Positions 1 to 8,879 of a stretch of 64,000 nucleotides of DNA are shown here, one piece after another. The stretch comes from Betaproteobacteria bacterium (lineage in GTDB: Bacteria; Pseudomonadota; Gammaproteobacteria; Burkholderiales; Casimicrobiaceae), in contig JAOUIA010000006.1 in the NCBI GenBank assembly GCA_029884335.1, positions 20,882 to 84,881 on the forward strand. Reading direction: 5' to 3'. The notes under the pieces were generated by a model that searched no databases, was not told the DNA's origin, and saw only the letters and a list, made by a program, of their open reading frames with translations. A program made the translations under genes and the position numbers. Every line of letters begins with the position of its first letter. The stretch's first letter is position 1.

Positions 1-356
1 CCGACGGCGCTTCGCGGCTGGTCGTCAACGACGCGTTCGACCGCGCGTGGCGGCGGGTGGGGCTTGCGCTCGACCGCACCGGCTTCACCGTCGTCGACCG
101 CGACCGCAGCAACGGCCTGTACTTCGTGCGCTACGCCGACCCGGACAGCGACGTCGCCAAGGCTCGCGACTCCGGCTGGCTCGCGAAGCTCATGTTCTGG
201 AAGACCGACGAGAAGGACCGCCCGGAGCAGTACCGCATCAAGGTCGCGGAGGCGCCGCCGGGCTCCCTCGTGACCGTGCAGGACACCAAGGGCGAGGCGG
301 ATCGCAGCGCGAACAGCGAGCGGATCCTCGCCCTGATACGCGAGCAGTTGCGCTAG
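1..356 (+). CDS. bamC: BamC (NlpB) outer-membrane assembly lipoprotein, C-terminal fragment
   Basis: The window opens inside this gene; the first complete codon is at position 3 and 117 residues remain. The visible part has the BamC helix-grip pattern: residues reading LVVNDAFDRAWRRVGLALDR, then GFTVVDRDRSNGLYFVRY, and later a WFW-like 'LMFWKTDEK' loop and a basic-acidic tail ending EQLR. BamC is a lipoprotein partner of the BAM complex that inserts beta-barrel proteins; the lipobox lies upstream and cannot be seen. The metallo-hydrolase gene follows 12 bp later, an order common in betaproteobacteria (dapA-bamC-hydrolase), so the two are probably co-transcribed. The identification rests on the C-terminal domain only. 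Confidence 0.85.
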   Translation, partial: DGASRLVVNDAFDRAWRRVGLALDRTGFTVVDRDRSNGLYFVRYADPDSDVAKARDSGWLAKLMFWKTDEKDRPEQYRIKVAEAPPGSLVTVQDTKGEADRSANSERILALIREQLR

Positions 357-368
357 CAGTACGCGCCG

Positions 369-1133
369 ATGCGCTTCGCGTCGATCGGCTCCGGCAGCGA
401 GGGCAATGGGCTGGTCGTCGAGGCGGGGCGCACGCGCGTCCTCGTCGATTGCGGCTTCGGCATCCGCGAGACCACGGCGAGGCTCGCGCGGCTGGGCCTC
501 GTCCCCGGCGACATCGACGCGATCCTCGTCACGCACGAGCACTCCGATCACGTCGGAGGCGTCGCCGCGCTCGCCGCGCGCCACGACATCCCGGTCTGGA
601 TCACGTTCGGCACGCTCGACGCAGTCATCGAGCGCATGGCGGCGGTGCCGCGCGTGTTCGGCTTCGACGCGCACGACGCGTTCGCGGTGGGCGACGTCGA
701 GGTGCGGCCGTTCCCGGTGCCGCACGATGCGCGCGACCCCGCGCAGTTCGTGCTGGGCGACGGCGCGAAACGGGTCGGCGTGCTCACCGACCTCGGCGTC
801 ACCACGCCGCACGTCGAGGCGAGCCTCTCCGACTGCGACGCGCTGGTGCTCGAGTGCAACCACGACGAGGCGATGCTCGCCGGCGGCCGCTACCCGTACC
901 CGCTGAAGCAGCGCATCGCCGGCCGCCTCGGCCACCTCTGCAACGAGGCGGCCGCCGACCTCCTGCGCGCGATCGACACCTCGCGGCTGGTCCACGTGGT
1001 CGCCGCGCACCTGTCGAAGGAGAACAACACCCCCGACCTCGCGCGCGCCGCGCTGGCGGGGGCGCTGGGCTGCGCGCCGGACTGGATCGGCATCGCCGAC
1101 CAGGCGACGGGCTTCGGTTGGCGGGATGTCTGA
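369..1133 (+). CDS. MBL-fold metallo-hydrolase (YycJ/WalJ-like)
   Basis: A 254-residue cytoplasmic protein with the metallo-beta-lactamase metal motif THEHSDH at residues 55-61, an N-terminal GSGSEGNG loop (residues 7-14) typical of the YycJ/WalJ branch, a second histidine at PVPHD and a conserved ECNHD (about residue 161). Members of this branch are two-metal phosphodiesterases or exonuclease-like enzymes; substrate here is unknown. It starts 12 bp after bamC and its stop overlaps the region just ahead of purC, so one transcript is likely. No signal peptide is visible. Confidence 0.85.
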   Translation: MRFASIGSGSEGNGLVVEAGRTRVLVDCGFGIRETTARLARLGLVPGDIDAILVTHEHSDHVGGVAALAARHDIPVWITFGTLDAVIERMAAVPRVFGFDAHDAFAVGDVEVRPFPVPHDARDPAQFVLGDGAKRVGVLTDLGVTTPHVEASLSDCDALVLECNHDEAMLAGGRYPYPLKQRIAGRLGHLCNEAAADLLRAIDTSRLVHVVAAHLSKENNTPDLARAALAGALGCAPDWIGIADQATGFGWRDV

Positions 1134-1149
1134 CGAGGGAGACGGACTC

Positions 1150-1884
1150 ATGCAGGACGTGGTCAGGGGCAGCGAGCTGTACAAGGGCAAGGCGAAGACC
1201 GTCTACGCGACGAGCGATCCGCGCTACCTCGTCATGCACTATCGCGACGACGTGTCGGCCTTCGACGGCGCGAAGCTCGCCAAGCTCGACCGCAAGGGCG
1301 AGACGAACAACCTGATCAACGCGTACGTGATGGGCAGGCTCGCCGAAGCGGGCGTGGCCTCGCACTTCGTGCGGGTGCTGAACGAGCGGGAGTCGCTCGT
1401 CAAGGCGATGAAGATGCTGCCCGTCGAGTGCGTCGTGCGCAACGTCGTGGCCGGGTCGATGGCCAAGCGCTACGGCATCGCCGAAGGCACGAAGCTCGCC
1501 GAGCCTGTCTTCGAGTTCTTCCTCAAGAGCGACGCGCTGCACGATCCGCTCGTGAACGACGACCACATCCGCATCCTCGGCTGGGCGGGCGCCGGCGAGA
1601 TCGCCGAGATGAAGGCGCTCACGCACAAGGTCAACGGCGTGCTGAAGCCGATGTTCGCGAAAGCCGGCATCGATCTCGTCGACTACAAGCTCGAGTTCGG
1701 TCACCCGGTCGACGACCCCAACGGCCCGATCGTGCTGGGGGACGAGTTCACGCCCGACGGGTGCCGGCTGTGGGACGCGGCGACCGGCGAGAAGATGGAC
1801 AAGGACCGCTTCCGCCGCGACCTCGGCAGCGTGATCGAGCACTACCGCGAGGTGGGCCGGCGCATCGGCGTGCCAAACATGTAA
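1150..1884 (+). CDS. purC: Phosphoribosylaminoimidazole-succinocarboxamide synthase
   Basis: PurC (SAICAR synthetase) joins CAIR and aspartate with ATP in purine synthesis. The 244-residue product has the family's N-terminal LYKGKAKTVY nucleotide loop, SAFDGAK, the VECVVRN-VVAGS strand, and the C-terminal DEFTPDGCRLWD block that binds substrate. Length agrees with the bacterial short form (about 237-240). An upstream ATG at 1126 overlaps the preceding stop codon, but the ATG at 1150 has a GAGGGAG ribosome site about 9 bp ahead and the first residues MQDVVRGSELYKG fit the family better. No other pur gene lies in the window. Confidence 0.95.
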   Translation: MQDVVRGSELYKGKAKTVYATSDPRYLVMHYRDDVSAFDGAKLAKLDRKGETNNLINAYVMGRLAEAGVASHFVRVLNERESLVKAMKMLPVECVVRNVVAGSMAKRYGIAEGTKLAEPVFEFFLKSDALHDPLVNDDHIRILGWAGAGEIAEMKALTHKVNGVLKPMFAKAGIDLVDYKLEFGHPVDDPNGPIVLGDEFTPDGCRLWDAATGEKMDKDRFRRDLGSVIEHYREVGRRIGVPNM

Positions 1885-1890
1885 CGCTCA

Positions 1891-2040
1891 AACCGCCGTC
1901 GTCCCCGCCTTAGCTGTCGTCATCCCCGCGTAGGCGGGGATCCAGCGACTTCCATCCTGCGGTAACCGGAACCCACAGAGACACTGGGTCCCCGCCCCCC
2001 GACTGCAGTCCTCGGGGGCAGGCTTCGCGGGGACGACGAC
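1891..2040 (+). repeat. Intergenic palindromic (REP/BIME-like) repeat, copy 1
   Basis: This 150-bp stretch between purC and the convergent gene at 2060 holds arms of the type GTCGTCATCCCCGCGTAGGC (1917-1936) and, inverted, CACTGGGTCCCCGCC (1982-1996) and TTCGCGGGGACGACG (2024-2038). The same words form a much cleaner palindrome at 53377-53546. It is best read as a dispersed, partly decayed REP/BIME-type element acting as a 3'-end structure between converging genes. Confidence 0.75.
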
Positions 2041-2059
2041 GATCGCGGCTTGCGAAGCG

Positions 2060-2581
2060 TCAGCCCAACCCCAGCGTCGAGCCCCCGATCGCCGGCTCCC
2101 CGGTCGCCCAGATCTCCTCGAAGCGCTCGGCCAGGGGCCGCACCGCCTGCGGCATCGAGGTGAGCAGCGTCGCGCGCGGCTGATCGACGTGGTAGCGGTG
2201 CAGCGCGTGGCGCGCGTCGACGACGAGCAAGGCGTCGTTCGCCGCCCGGGCTTCGGCGCCGGTGCGCCACACCGCCATCGCGTGCCCATAGACGCGCAGC
2301 AAGGCGAGGAGGCGCGGGCACGACGCCGCGAGGAAGCGCGTGTCGTGCACGATGATGCGCAACTCGGCGTTGCGCGACCGGCGCAGGAACGCCTTGACGC
2401 CTTCCGCGCGCTGCGCGCCGTCCCATCCCGTGTCGGCGAGGTCGCGGTCGAAGACGAGGACGCGCTGCGTGCCGAGCGCCAGCAGCGCGTCGATGGCCTC
2501 CCTCTGCTCGGCGAGCGTGGCGAGGCGCCGCTCCTCGGCGGGAGGCGTCGGAGCGTCAGTCGGCGGGGGCGAGGTAACCAT
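2060..2581 (-). CDS. Uncharacterised protein, coupled to the ribosomal oxygenase gene
   Basis: A 173-residue protein starting at the ATG at 2581, inside the last 26 bp of the upstream cupin gene, so translation is probably coupled. After a Pro/Thr-rich start it has an ordered alpha/beta pattern: VLVFDRDL, a central ELRIIVHDTRF strand, ALLVVDARHALHRYHVDQ, and a helical C-terminus. The pattern recalls the small DUF7931-type domain that is linked to GNAT acetyltransferases or stands alone in beta/gammaproteobacteria, but this is from memory and no catalytic motif is evident. Function unknown; the overlap suggests a link with ribosome modification only by position. Confidence 0.7.
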   Translation of the reverse strand: MVTSPPPTDAPTPPAEERRLATLAEQREAIDALLALGTQRVLVFDRDLADTGWDGAQRAEGVKAFLRRSRNAELRIIVHDTRFLAASCPRLLALLRVYGHAMAVWRTGAEARAANDALLVVDARHALHRYHVDQPRATLLTSMPQAVRPLAERFEEIWATGEPAIGGSTLGLG

Positions 2582-3689
2582 CGGCGTACCAGCGGTGGAG
2601 GAGGCGCAGCGCGGCCGGCCCGAGGCGGCGGCAGTCCCTTGCCGGCAGCGCGCGCTGGTCGGCAAGGCGGAGGAGCGCGGCATCGCCTGCCGCGCGCTCG
2701 ACCGGCTCTCCGTTGACGTGGATCGCCGCGTCGTCGTAGAGCATCAGCGTGCGCGCGTCGAGCGCAAGCCCGCGCTGCGCGACGCGTCGCCGGAACTCGG
2801 CAGGCGCGAGCGGCGCGCGCGGGGGATCGAAGACGACGATCGGCTTGGGCTCGGACAGCATGCGGCCGAGGAAGCGGCGCACGAGCGCGTCGTCCCAGCG
2901 CAGCGCGCGCAGCATCGCGGCGACGCGGCGAACCATCGCGTCGGGGATGCGCGCAGGCTTCGTCGTCGGCCGAAGACCCGGGTCGGCGTAGCGGCCCGCG
3001 AGGTCGACCTCGTCGCGCATGAAGTCGAGGAACGCGATCGCCAGCTCCTGCGCCGTGGCTGCGCGAAAGCCGATCGAGTACGTCGTGCAAGGCTCGAGCG
3101 CCACGCCGTCGTGCCCCCACTCCGGCGGCAGGTACAGCATGTCGCCCGGGCCGAACACGCGGTCGTGCGACGGAGCGAAGCGGCGCAGGATCCTGAGCGG
3201 CAGGCCGGGGCGGAACTTCGCGTCGTCCTGCCGGCCGTAGCGCCAGCGGCGACGGCCGAAGCCTTGCAGCAGGAACACGTCGTAGTTGTCGACGTGCGGG
3301 CCGACTCCGCCGCCTGCGACCGCGTAGCTCACCATCACGTCGTCGAGCCGCGCGTAGGGCACGAACGCGAAGTGGCGCAGCAACGCGTCGCACGCGGGCT
3401 CGTGACGGTTCACGCCCTGCACGAGCAGCGACCAGCCGGTGGCGGGCAGGCCGCGGAAGTCGGCGGCACGCAGCGGCCCGTGCCGCAGCGTCCACGCGGA
3501 CCGCTCGCGCACCACGAGGCGCGACTCGACGTCGTCGCGCGCGGCGAGGCGCTTGAGCCGCGGAAGGTCGAGCGGCCCGGTGAAGCCCGGCAGCGCCGCG
3601 GCGACGCGCAGCGCTTCCTTCTGCCAGTGGCGCGCCAGGAAACTGGCCGGCGCAAGGCCGCCGAGCAGGCGTCGGCGTGCTTCGGACAT
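2556..3689 (-). CDS. roxA: Cupin (JmjC-type) ribosomal protein arginine hydroxylase, RoxA/YcfD family
   Basis: A 377-residue Fe(II)/2-oxoglutarate oxygenase. The metal triad is visible: HVD at residues 132-134 within GVGPHVDNYDVFLLQ, and His193 in PPEWGHDG; Arg in SIGFRA (about 209) fits the oxoglutarate anchor. Length matches E. coli YcfD (373), which hydroxylates an arginine of ribosomal protein L16; the C-terminal winged-helix-like part is also present. The start ATG lies only 7 bp after a TATAAT box, so the mRNA may be leaderless. The gene is divergent from the FKBP gene and overlaps the next gene on its own strand by 26 bp. Confidence 0.85.
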   Translation of the reverse strand: MSEARRRLLGGLAPASFLARHWQKEALRVAAALPGFTGPLDLPRLKRLAARDDVESRLVVRERSAWTLRHGPLRAADFRGLPATGWSLLVQGVNRHEPACDALLRHFAFVPYARLDDVMVSYAVAGGGVGPHVDNYDVFLLQGFGRRRWRYGRQDDAKFRPGLPLRILRRFAPSHDRVFGPGDMLYLPPEWGHDGVALEPCTTYSIGFRAATAQELAIAFLDFMRDEVDLAGRYADPGLRPTTKPARIPDAMVRRVAAMLRALRWDDALVRRFLGRMLSEPKPIVVFDPPRAPLAPAEFRRRVAQRGLALDARTLMLYDDAAIHVNGEPVERAAGDAALLRLADQRALPARDCRRLGPAALRLLHRWYADGYLAPAD

Positions 3690-3696
3690 GCGGCGG

Positions 3697-3702
3697 ATTA
3701 TA
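3697..3702 (-). promoter_or_regulatory. TATAAT -10 box 7 bp before the roxA-like start
   Basis: A perfect TATAAT on the minus strand ends 7 bases before the ATG at 3689. Transcription would begin at or within a base or two of the start codon, leaving no room for a ribosome site. mutS has the identical arrangement. Confidence 0.6.
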
Positions 3703-3741
3703 GGACGCTCGCCCGAGGCGGGCCACGCGCCGCGCGGGCGC

Positions 3742-3747
3742 TACAAT
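3742..3747 (+). promoter_or_regulatory. Probable -10 box (TACAAT) of the FKBP gene
   Basis: TACAAT lies 56 bp before the ATG at 3804 in the 114-bp divergent spacer. It is the only AT-rich hexamer near the gene; no convincing -35 is seen. Confidence 0.45.
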
Positions 3748-3803
3748 GCCGCTTCCCGCTCGCGCCCCGCCAGGCGCGCTTCCCATCGACCGGACACGCC
3801 CGC

Positions 3804-4277
3804 ATGAACGTCTTCGCCAACACCGTCGTCTCGCTCACGTTCAAGCTGTTCGACGCGTCGAGCGCGCTGATCGAGGAGACGCCGGAGCCGATCGCCTACC
3901 TGCACGGCGGCTACTCGGGCATCTTCCCGAAGGTCGAGGCCGCGCTCAACTTCAGGAACGTCGGCGACACGGTGTCGGTGACGCTCGAGCCCGCCGACGC
4001 GTTCGGCGACTACGACCCCGAGCTGATCCGCCTCGAGCCCGTCGACTCGCTGCCGCCCGACGTCGCCGTCGGCGGCTACCTGGTCGCCGACGAGAACGGC
4101 GAAGAGCGCGTCTGGCGGGTGACCAGCGTCGCCGACGGCAAGGCCGTGCTGGACGGCAACCACGAGCTCGCCGGGCAGCGCCTGCGCTTCGACTGCACGA
4201 TCGTCGACATCCGGCCGGCGACGAAGGAGGAGATCGAGCACGGGCACGTGCACGGGGCACATGGGCATCACCATTAG
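3804..4277 (+). CDS. slyD: SlyD-like FKBP peptidyl-prolyl cis-trans isomerase
   Basis: A 157-residue cytoplasmic isomerase/chaperone. The FKBP half reads VSLTFKLFDASSALIEE, then YLHGGYSGIFPKVEAAL (the SlyD active-site edge with the G-x-x-x-x-F-P pattern) and the insert-in-flap domain spans roughly residues 70-120 (ADAFGDYDPELI). The C-terminus ends in a short His-rich tail (HGHVHGAHGHHH), shorter than that of E. coli SlyD but consistent with nickel or zinc binding. It is divergent from the ribosomal oxygenase and monocistronic in appearance, followed by a 290-bp gap. Confidence 0.85.
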   Translation: MNVFANTVVSLTFKLFDASSALIEETPEPIAYLHGGYSGIFPKVEAALNFRNVGDTVSVTLEPADAFGDYDPELIRLEPVDSLPPDVAVGGYLVADENGEERVWRVTSVADGKAVLDGNHELAGQRLRFDCTIVDIRPATKEEIEHGHVHGAHGHHH

Positions 4278-4283
4278 CGCGGT

Positions 4284-4347
4284 CGATGCAAATCGCACCT
4301 CGCACTGACCGTGGATGACGCAGGGTCGAGTTGCGCGATTTGCATCG
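4284..4347. repeat. 13-bp perfect inverted repeat downstream of slyD
   Basis: CGATGCAAATCGC (4284-4296) is exactly inverted as GCGATTTGCATCG (4335-4347) with a 38-bp spacer. The arms are markedly AT-richer than the surroundings. The spacer is too long for an ordinary terminator and no T run follows; an operator pair or the relic of an inserted element are possible. Confidence 0.6.
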
Positions 4348-4379
4348 AGGCTTGAATCAGGCGGGCGGCTTGGGACGCC

Positions 4380-4510
4380 GGCCTCCTTGGACCCGATTTC
4401 CCGATTCGGAGCGACGGAGTGTCGGCCGTCCAGCGTCGACTCGCAAAGGCCGTCGATCCCCACGCAAACGACGCGAGGGGCCCCTCGCCGGCCGCTCGCG
4501 CCGCGGCCCA
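4380..4510. repeat. Possible diverged copy of the 18.5-kb repeat family
   Basis: This gene-free stretch between slyD and mutS contains CTCCTTGGAC (4382-4391), TCGGCCGTCCAGC (4423-4435), CCGTCGATCCCCACGC (4450-4465) and GGGGCCCCTCGCCGG (about 4479-4493), in the same order as in the tandem repeats at 18478-18831. Between these words it does not align well. No gene was found in 4278-4567. Confidence 0.4.
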
Positions 4511-4567
4511 TTGCCGCCCGCCGGCAACGACACGAATCACCGGGCGCCGTGCGCAGGCGCGTGCCGC

Positions 4568-7174
4568 CTAGGAGTCCGCGAGCTTCTTGAGGTCGTAGAG
4601 CGCGGCGAGCGCTTCGCGCGGCGACAGCGCATCAGGGTCGAGGGCCGCGAGGCGGTCGAGCAGCGCCGCATGGGGCACCGCCGTGGGCGCCGCGACCGCC
4701 TCGGCAGCGAAGAGGTCGGGCTGGCCCTCGTTGCGCGAGGAGAACTGCTCGAGCCGCGCGAGGTAGGCGCGGGCCTGCCTGACGGTGTCGGCAGGGACGC
4801 CGGCGAGCTTCGCCACCTGCAGCCCGTAGCTGCGGTTCGCGGGGCCGTCCTCGACCGCGTGCAGGAACACGATGCCGTCCTTGTGCTCGACGGCGTCGAG
4901 GTGCACGTTCGCGCAGCCCTCCATCTCGGCGGCAAGCGCCGTGAGCTCGAAGTAGTGCGTCGCGAACAGCCCGAGGCAGCGGTTGCGCTCGGCGAGGCGG
5001 TGCGCGATCGCCCACGCCAGCGCGAGCCCGTCGAACGTCGACGTGCCGCGCCCGATCTCGTCGATCAGCACGAGGCTGCGCGGCGTGGCGCGGTTGAGGA
5101 TGTAGGCCGCCTCGGTCATCTCGACCATGAACGTCGAACGACCGCCCGCCAGGTCGTCCGAGGCGCCGATGCGTGTGAAGATCGCGTCCAGCGGCCCGAT
5201 CACCGCCTCGTCGGCGGGCACGAACGAGCCGCAGTGCGCGAGCAGCGCGATCACCGCCGTCTGCCGCATGTAGGTCGACTTGCCGCCCATGTTCGGGCCG
5301 GTGACGACGAGCAGCCGGCGCTCGCGCGACAGCGCTGCGTCGTTCGGCACGAAGTCGTCGACCTGCCGCTCGACCACCGGGTGGCGGCCGCGGCGGATCG
5401 CGATGCCCGGCTCGGCGGCGAAGCGCGGGCGCACCAGCCGCAGCGCCAGCGCGCGGTCGGCCAGGTTGGCGAGCACGTCGAGCGAGGCCAGCGCCGCCGC
5501 CGCGCGCTGCAGCGCGGGAATGGCGGGCGCGAGATCGGCGAGCAACGCCTCGAACAGCAGCCTCTCGCGGGCGAGCGCACGCTCCTGCGCGGAGAGCGCC
5601 CTGTCCTCGAACGCCTTGAGCTCCGGCGTGACGTAGCGCTCGGCGTTCTTGAGCGTCTGGCGGCGCCGGTAGTCGTCGGGCACGCGGGCGGCGTTCGCGT
5701 GCGTCACCTCGATGTAGAAGCCGTGCACGCGGTTGTACTCGACCTTGAGCGAGGCGATGCCCGTGCGCTCGCGCTCGCGCTTCTCGAGCGCGAGCAGGAA
5801 CTCGCCGCAGTTCGCGTCGATCGCCCGCAGCTCGTCGAGCTCCGGGTCGAACCCCGCCGCGATCACGCCGCCGTCGCGCAGTTGCGCCGCCGGTTCCGCC
5901 TGCAGCGTGCGCGCGAGGCGCTCGTGCCACGCCGGGTCGACGCCCAGCGCGCCGCACACGTCGTCGATGGCGTCGCCGCGCATCGCCGCAAGCGAAGCGA
6001 CGAGCGCCGGCAGCTCCGCGAGCGTGTCGCGCAGTCCCGCGAGGTCGCGCGGCCGCGCCGATCCGAGCGCCACGCGACCGGCGATGCGCTCCACGTCGGC
6101 CGTGCGCTTGAGCGCCACGGCGATCGCGCGGCGCTCCGTCGGGGCGCCGAGCAGCGCCTCCACCGCGTCGTGCCGCGCCGCCGCCCGCAGCGGATCGGCC
6201 AGCGGCTGCGTGAGCCAGCGGCGCAGCAGGCGGCTGCCGGCCGCGGTCACGCAGCCGTCGAGCAGCGAGAGCAGCGTCGGCGCGCTCTCGCCGGAGAGCG
6301 TCTGCGTGATCTCGAGCGTGCGCCGCGCGGCCGGGTCGAGGCCGAGGAACTCCCCCGACGCTTCGACGCGGATGTCGCGCACGTGCGCGAGCGAGGCCTG
6401 CTGCGTCGCTCCGGCGTAGCCGGCGAGCGCGCCCGCCGCCGCCAGCGCGAGCGGCACCTCGGCGACGCCGAACGCGGCGAGGCTGTCGAGGCCGAGCACG
6501 CGGATCAGCGAGCGCTCCGCGGCGGCGGCGTCGAACTGCCAGGCGGGCAGGGCGCGGGTGGGCACGCCGCGCTCGCGCGGCGGCGCTTCGCCGTCTTCTG
6601 CCACGAGAAGCTCCGCCGCCTCGATGCGCTCCAGCGTGGCGGCAGCTTCGGCAAGCGGCGCCTCGGCGAGCGTCAGCCGTCCGGAGGCCAGGTCGAGCCA
6701 CGCGACCCCGGCTCGCTTGCCTGAGGCGTGCCAGGCGGCGAGCAGGCACTCGCGCCGCGCATCGAGCAGGCCCGCGTCAGTGACGGTGCCGGGGGTGACG
6801 ATGCGCGCGACCTTGCGCTCGAGCGGTCCCTTCGTCGTCGCCGGGTCGCCGAACTGCTCGACGATGACCGCCGACTCGCCTGCCTTCATCAGCCGCGCGA
6901 GGTGCTGCTCGACCGCGTGGTACGGCACGCCCGCCATCGGGATCGGCGCGCCGGCCGACTGGCCGCGCGCGGTGAGCGTGATGTCGAGCAGGCGCGCCGC
7001 GCGCTCGGCGTCGTCGTAGAACAGCTCGTAGAAGTCGCCCATCCGGTAGAGCACGAGCTTGTCCGGATGTTCCGCCTTGACGCGCAGGTACTGCTGCATC
7101 ATCGGCGTGTGGGCGGCGAGCGTGCGCTGCGGCGCGGTCCCCGCGACGGTCGACGCAGGCGCGGCCTCGCTCAT
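4568..7174 (-). CDS. mutS: DNA mismatch repair protein MutS
   Basis: An 868-residue mismatch sensor (E. coli: 853). The mismatch-reading motif GDFYELF places Phe48 and Glu50 in the usual spots. The C-terminal ATPase has Walker [10 protein letters not shown] near residues 626-634, [12 protein letters not shown] (Walker B/signature) and the ATHYFEL switch, followed by a helix-turn-helix and a short acidic-tailed dimer region ending LKKLADS. The reading frame is open far upstream, but homology begins only at MSEAAPAST (7174), which sits 7 bp after a TATAAT box. It stands alone on its strand, divergent from the polysaccharide deacetylase. Confidence 0.97.
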   Translation of the reverse strand: MSEAAPASTVAGTAPQRTLAAHTPMMQQYLRVKAEHPDKLVLYRMGDFYELFYDDAERAARLLDITLTARGQSAGAPIPMAGVPYHAVEQHLARLMKAGESAVIVEQFGDPATTKGPLERKVARIVTPGTVTDAGLLDARRECLLAAWHASGKRAGVAWLDLASGRLTLAEAPLAEAAATLERIEAAELLVAEDGEAPPRERGVPTRALPAWQFDAAAAERSLIRVLGLDSLAAFGVAEVPLALAAAGALAGYAGATQQASLAHVRDIRVEASGEFLGLDPAARRTLEITQTLSGESAPTLLSLLDGCVTAAGSRLLRRWLTQPLADPLRAAARHDAVEALLGAPTERRAIAVALKRTADVERIAGRVALGSARPRDLAGLRDTLAELPALVASLAAMRGDAIDDVCGALGVDPAWHERLARTLQAEPAAQLRDGGVIAAGFDPELDELRAIDANCGEFLLALEKRERERTGIASLKVEYNRVHGFYIEVTHANAARVPDDYRRRQTLKNAERYVTPELKAFEDRALSAQERALARERLLFEALLADLAPAIPALQRAAAALASLDVLANLADRALALRLVRPRFAAEPGIAIRRGRHPVVERQVDDFVPNDAALSRERRLLVVTGPNMGGKSTYMRQTAVIALLAHCGSFVPADEAVIGPLDAIFTRIGASDDLAGGRSTFMVEMTEAAYILNRATPRSLVLIDEIGRGTSTFDGLALAWAIAHRLAERNRCLGLFATHYFELTALAAEMEGCANVHLDAVEHKDGIVFLHAVEDGPANRSYGLQVAKLAGVPADTVRQARAYLARLEQFSSRNEGQPDLFAAEAVAAPTAVPHAALLDRLAALDPDALSPREALAALYDLKKLADS

Positions 7175-7181
7175 CGGCGCG

Positions 7182-7187
7182 ATTATA
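7182..7187 (-). promoter_or_regulatory. TATAAT -10 box 7 bp before mutS start
   Basis: Minus-strand TATAAT followed by CGCGCCG and then the mutS ATG (7174). Spacing is the same as for the ribosomal oxygenase gene at 3689, which suggests that both transcripts are leaderless. Confidence 0.6.
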
Positions 7188-7504
7188 CGAAGGCCGCGGG
7201 GATTCACCGGGCGGCGGCGCTCATGTCCATGAAATGCAAAGGGAATCGCGCGCCGACCCGGGGTCCTGGGCGCGGCGCGGCGCGACGTGGTCGCGGCGAG
7301 GCGCTGTCGCGTTTGCGCCAACGCGTCGTAGCCCACAACGGCGGACGTCCCGCCGAAAGCGTCGCTTTCCCCGCCGTGCGCGCTCCGCCCTCGCCTGGCC
7401 CGCGTGTAACATCGGACGGCAATGAGCGAGACCTTCCGACTCTTCGTGCCGGCGGCGTCCTGGTGGCCGCATGGGCGCGCCGGGACTTCCCGCGCGGAGG
7501 CGCG
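7188..7504. other. Divergent intergenic region mutS / polysaccharide deacetylase, no gene seen
   Basis: About 320 bp without a credible gene. Open frames on both strands are high-GC artefacts with no recognisable product. A TGTAACATCGGACGG stretch near 7406 and a GCGGAGG ribosome site just before the GTG at 7505 are the only signals noted. No -24/-12 (sigma-54) promoter was recognised although one might be expected for a PrsR-controlled locus. Confidence 0.5.
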
Positions 7505-8353
7505 GTGAACGCGCGAGCGCCGAACGCAGTCATCAACGCGTTGACGGTCGACGTCGAGGACTACTTCCAGGTCTCGGCGTTCGAGCCCCACATGAGCCGC
7601 GATGCGTGGGACGCGCAGCCGCGGCGCGTCGAAGCGAACGTGGATCGCATCCTGGGCATGCTGGCCGAGCACGGCGCACGGGCGACGTTCTTCACGCTGG
7701 GCTGGCTGGCCGAGCGGCACCCGGCGATGGTCCGCCGCATCGTCGACGGCGGGCACGAGCTCGCCAGCCACGGCCACTCGCACGGACGAGCGACGGATCA
7801 GCGGCCCGTGGAGTTCCGCGCCGACATCCGGCGCGCCAAGGCCGTTCTCGAGGAGATCGGCGGCTGCGAGGTGCGCGGCTACCGCGCGCCGAGCTTCTCG
7901 ATCGGCCCCGCCAATCGCTGGGCCTTCGATTGCATTGCGGAGGCGGGCTACCGCTACTCGTCGAGCGTCTATCCGATCCGCCACGACCACTACGGCGCGC
8001 CCGACGCGCCCCGCGTGCCCCACGAGGTCGCCGCCGGGCTCGTCGAGTTGCCCGTCGCCACGGTGCGCCTGTGGAACGCGAACCTGCCGGCCGGCGGCGG
8101 CGGCTACTTCCGCCTGCTCCCCTACGTGCTGTCGCGCTGGTCGCTCGCGCGGATCAACGAGGTCGAGGGCCGGCCGGCGATCTTCTACTTCCACCCCTGG
8201 GAGCTCGATCCGGAGCAACCGCGCGTCCGCGGGCTCTCCGCGAAAGCCCGCTTCCGCCACTACCTCAATCTCGACCGGACGCAGCCGCGGCTCGCCCGGC
8301 TGATGCGCGACTTCGCCTGGGGCCGCGTCGACGACGTCTTCGCGTGCCGCTAG
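7505..8353 (+). CDS. Polysaccharide deacetylase, PEP-CTERM/XrtA-locus type
   Basis: A 282-residue NodB-fold deacetylase. The opening [18 protein letters not shown] is the hallmark of the deacetylases that sit in PEP-CTERM/exosortase A exopolysaccharide loci (VDVED holds the catalytic Asp pair). The zinc motif is [11 protein letters not shown], followed by [12 protein letters not shown] and a late [14 protein letters not shown]. The GTG start at 7505 has GGAGG 4 bp ahead and gives the usual length; no ATG suits. It probably removes acetyl groups from N-acetylated sugars of the exported polymer. It heads the exopolysaccharide block but is 526 bp from the next gene. Confidence 0.85.
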   Translation: MNARAPNAVINALTVDVEDYFQVSAFEPHMSRDAWDAQPRRVEANVDRILGMLAEHGARATFFTLGWLAERHPAMVRRIVDGGHELASHGHSHGRATDQRPVEFRADIRRAKAVLEEIGGCEVRGYRAPSFSIGPANRWAFDCIAEAGYRYSSSVYPIRHDHYGAPDAPRVPHEVAAGLVELPVATVRLWNANLPAGGGGYFRLLPYVLSRWSLARINEVEGRPAIFYFHPWELDPEQPRVRGLSAKARFRHYLNLDRTQPRLARLMRDFAWGRVDDVFACR

Positions 8354-8879
8354 CGAAGCGCTGCGTAACCTCACGGCGCGCGCAGTCTCGCATGCAGGAC
8401 TAACCACAACCCGCAACTTGCAGTTCGCTCGGCTGCCCTTCGGGACGCGCTTCCCCGGGCGCCGGAGGTGTTGCGGTCTCAGTCTGGTTCCGGGGCGTGG
8501 CGCCTGCCACGCCCGGCGGACCGCGCCTGGCCATCGTCCCGGGGAAGCGCGCCGCGCATCCGCGGGTTACGCAGAGCTTCCCCAGGCGGCAATGGCCGCG
8601 GCGTCACGGAACTCCGGGGCCGGAACGGCGCCGGCGCTCCAGGGCCAGCGCGATCGGTAGCTGACAACGCGTCGGCGATCTGCCTGTGAACGACAATTGT
8701 GCGCGCAATGCGCCGTTTGACGGCAAAACGCGCACGCAGCGTCCGCGGCGGCGATCATTCGCCAACAGGCAACGCTACTATTCGGGTTTGACCGGGGGAC
8801 GGCCTGCCGTCCGTCGCATTGGCGACGGATCGGAAGCAAGGGCATTCCCCGCGCTTCCCGGCGAACGAAGCTCCGACGC
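8354..8879. other. 526-bp intergenic region ahead of the exopolysaccharide transferase
   Basis: No gene was recognised. It holds a perfect 9-bp hairpin (GGGCGTGGC at 8493-8501 with GCCACGCCC at 8506-8514, loop GCCT) that could end the deacetylase transcript, and a less GC-rich stretch (about 8680-8790) with the palindrome ACAATTGT (8692-8699) and a TACTAT hexamer (8774-8779), a possible -10 for the sugar transferase. This length and composition suit a regulatory region. Confidence 0.5.

Noticed and set aside
4568..8416. A continuous minus-strand frame of 1282 codons extending mutS across the deacetylase gene
   Set aside because: The part upstream of 7174 is antisense to a clear polysaccharide deacetylase, has arginine/alanine/valine-rich low-quality protein, and contains no MutS homology; long open frames are common by chance at 70% GC.
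8493..8514. Hairpin GGGCGTGGC-GCCT-GCCACGCCC as a terminator
   Set aside because: Perfect stem but no T tail and 140 bp from the nearest stop; noted within the intergenic entry only.
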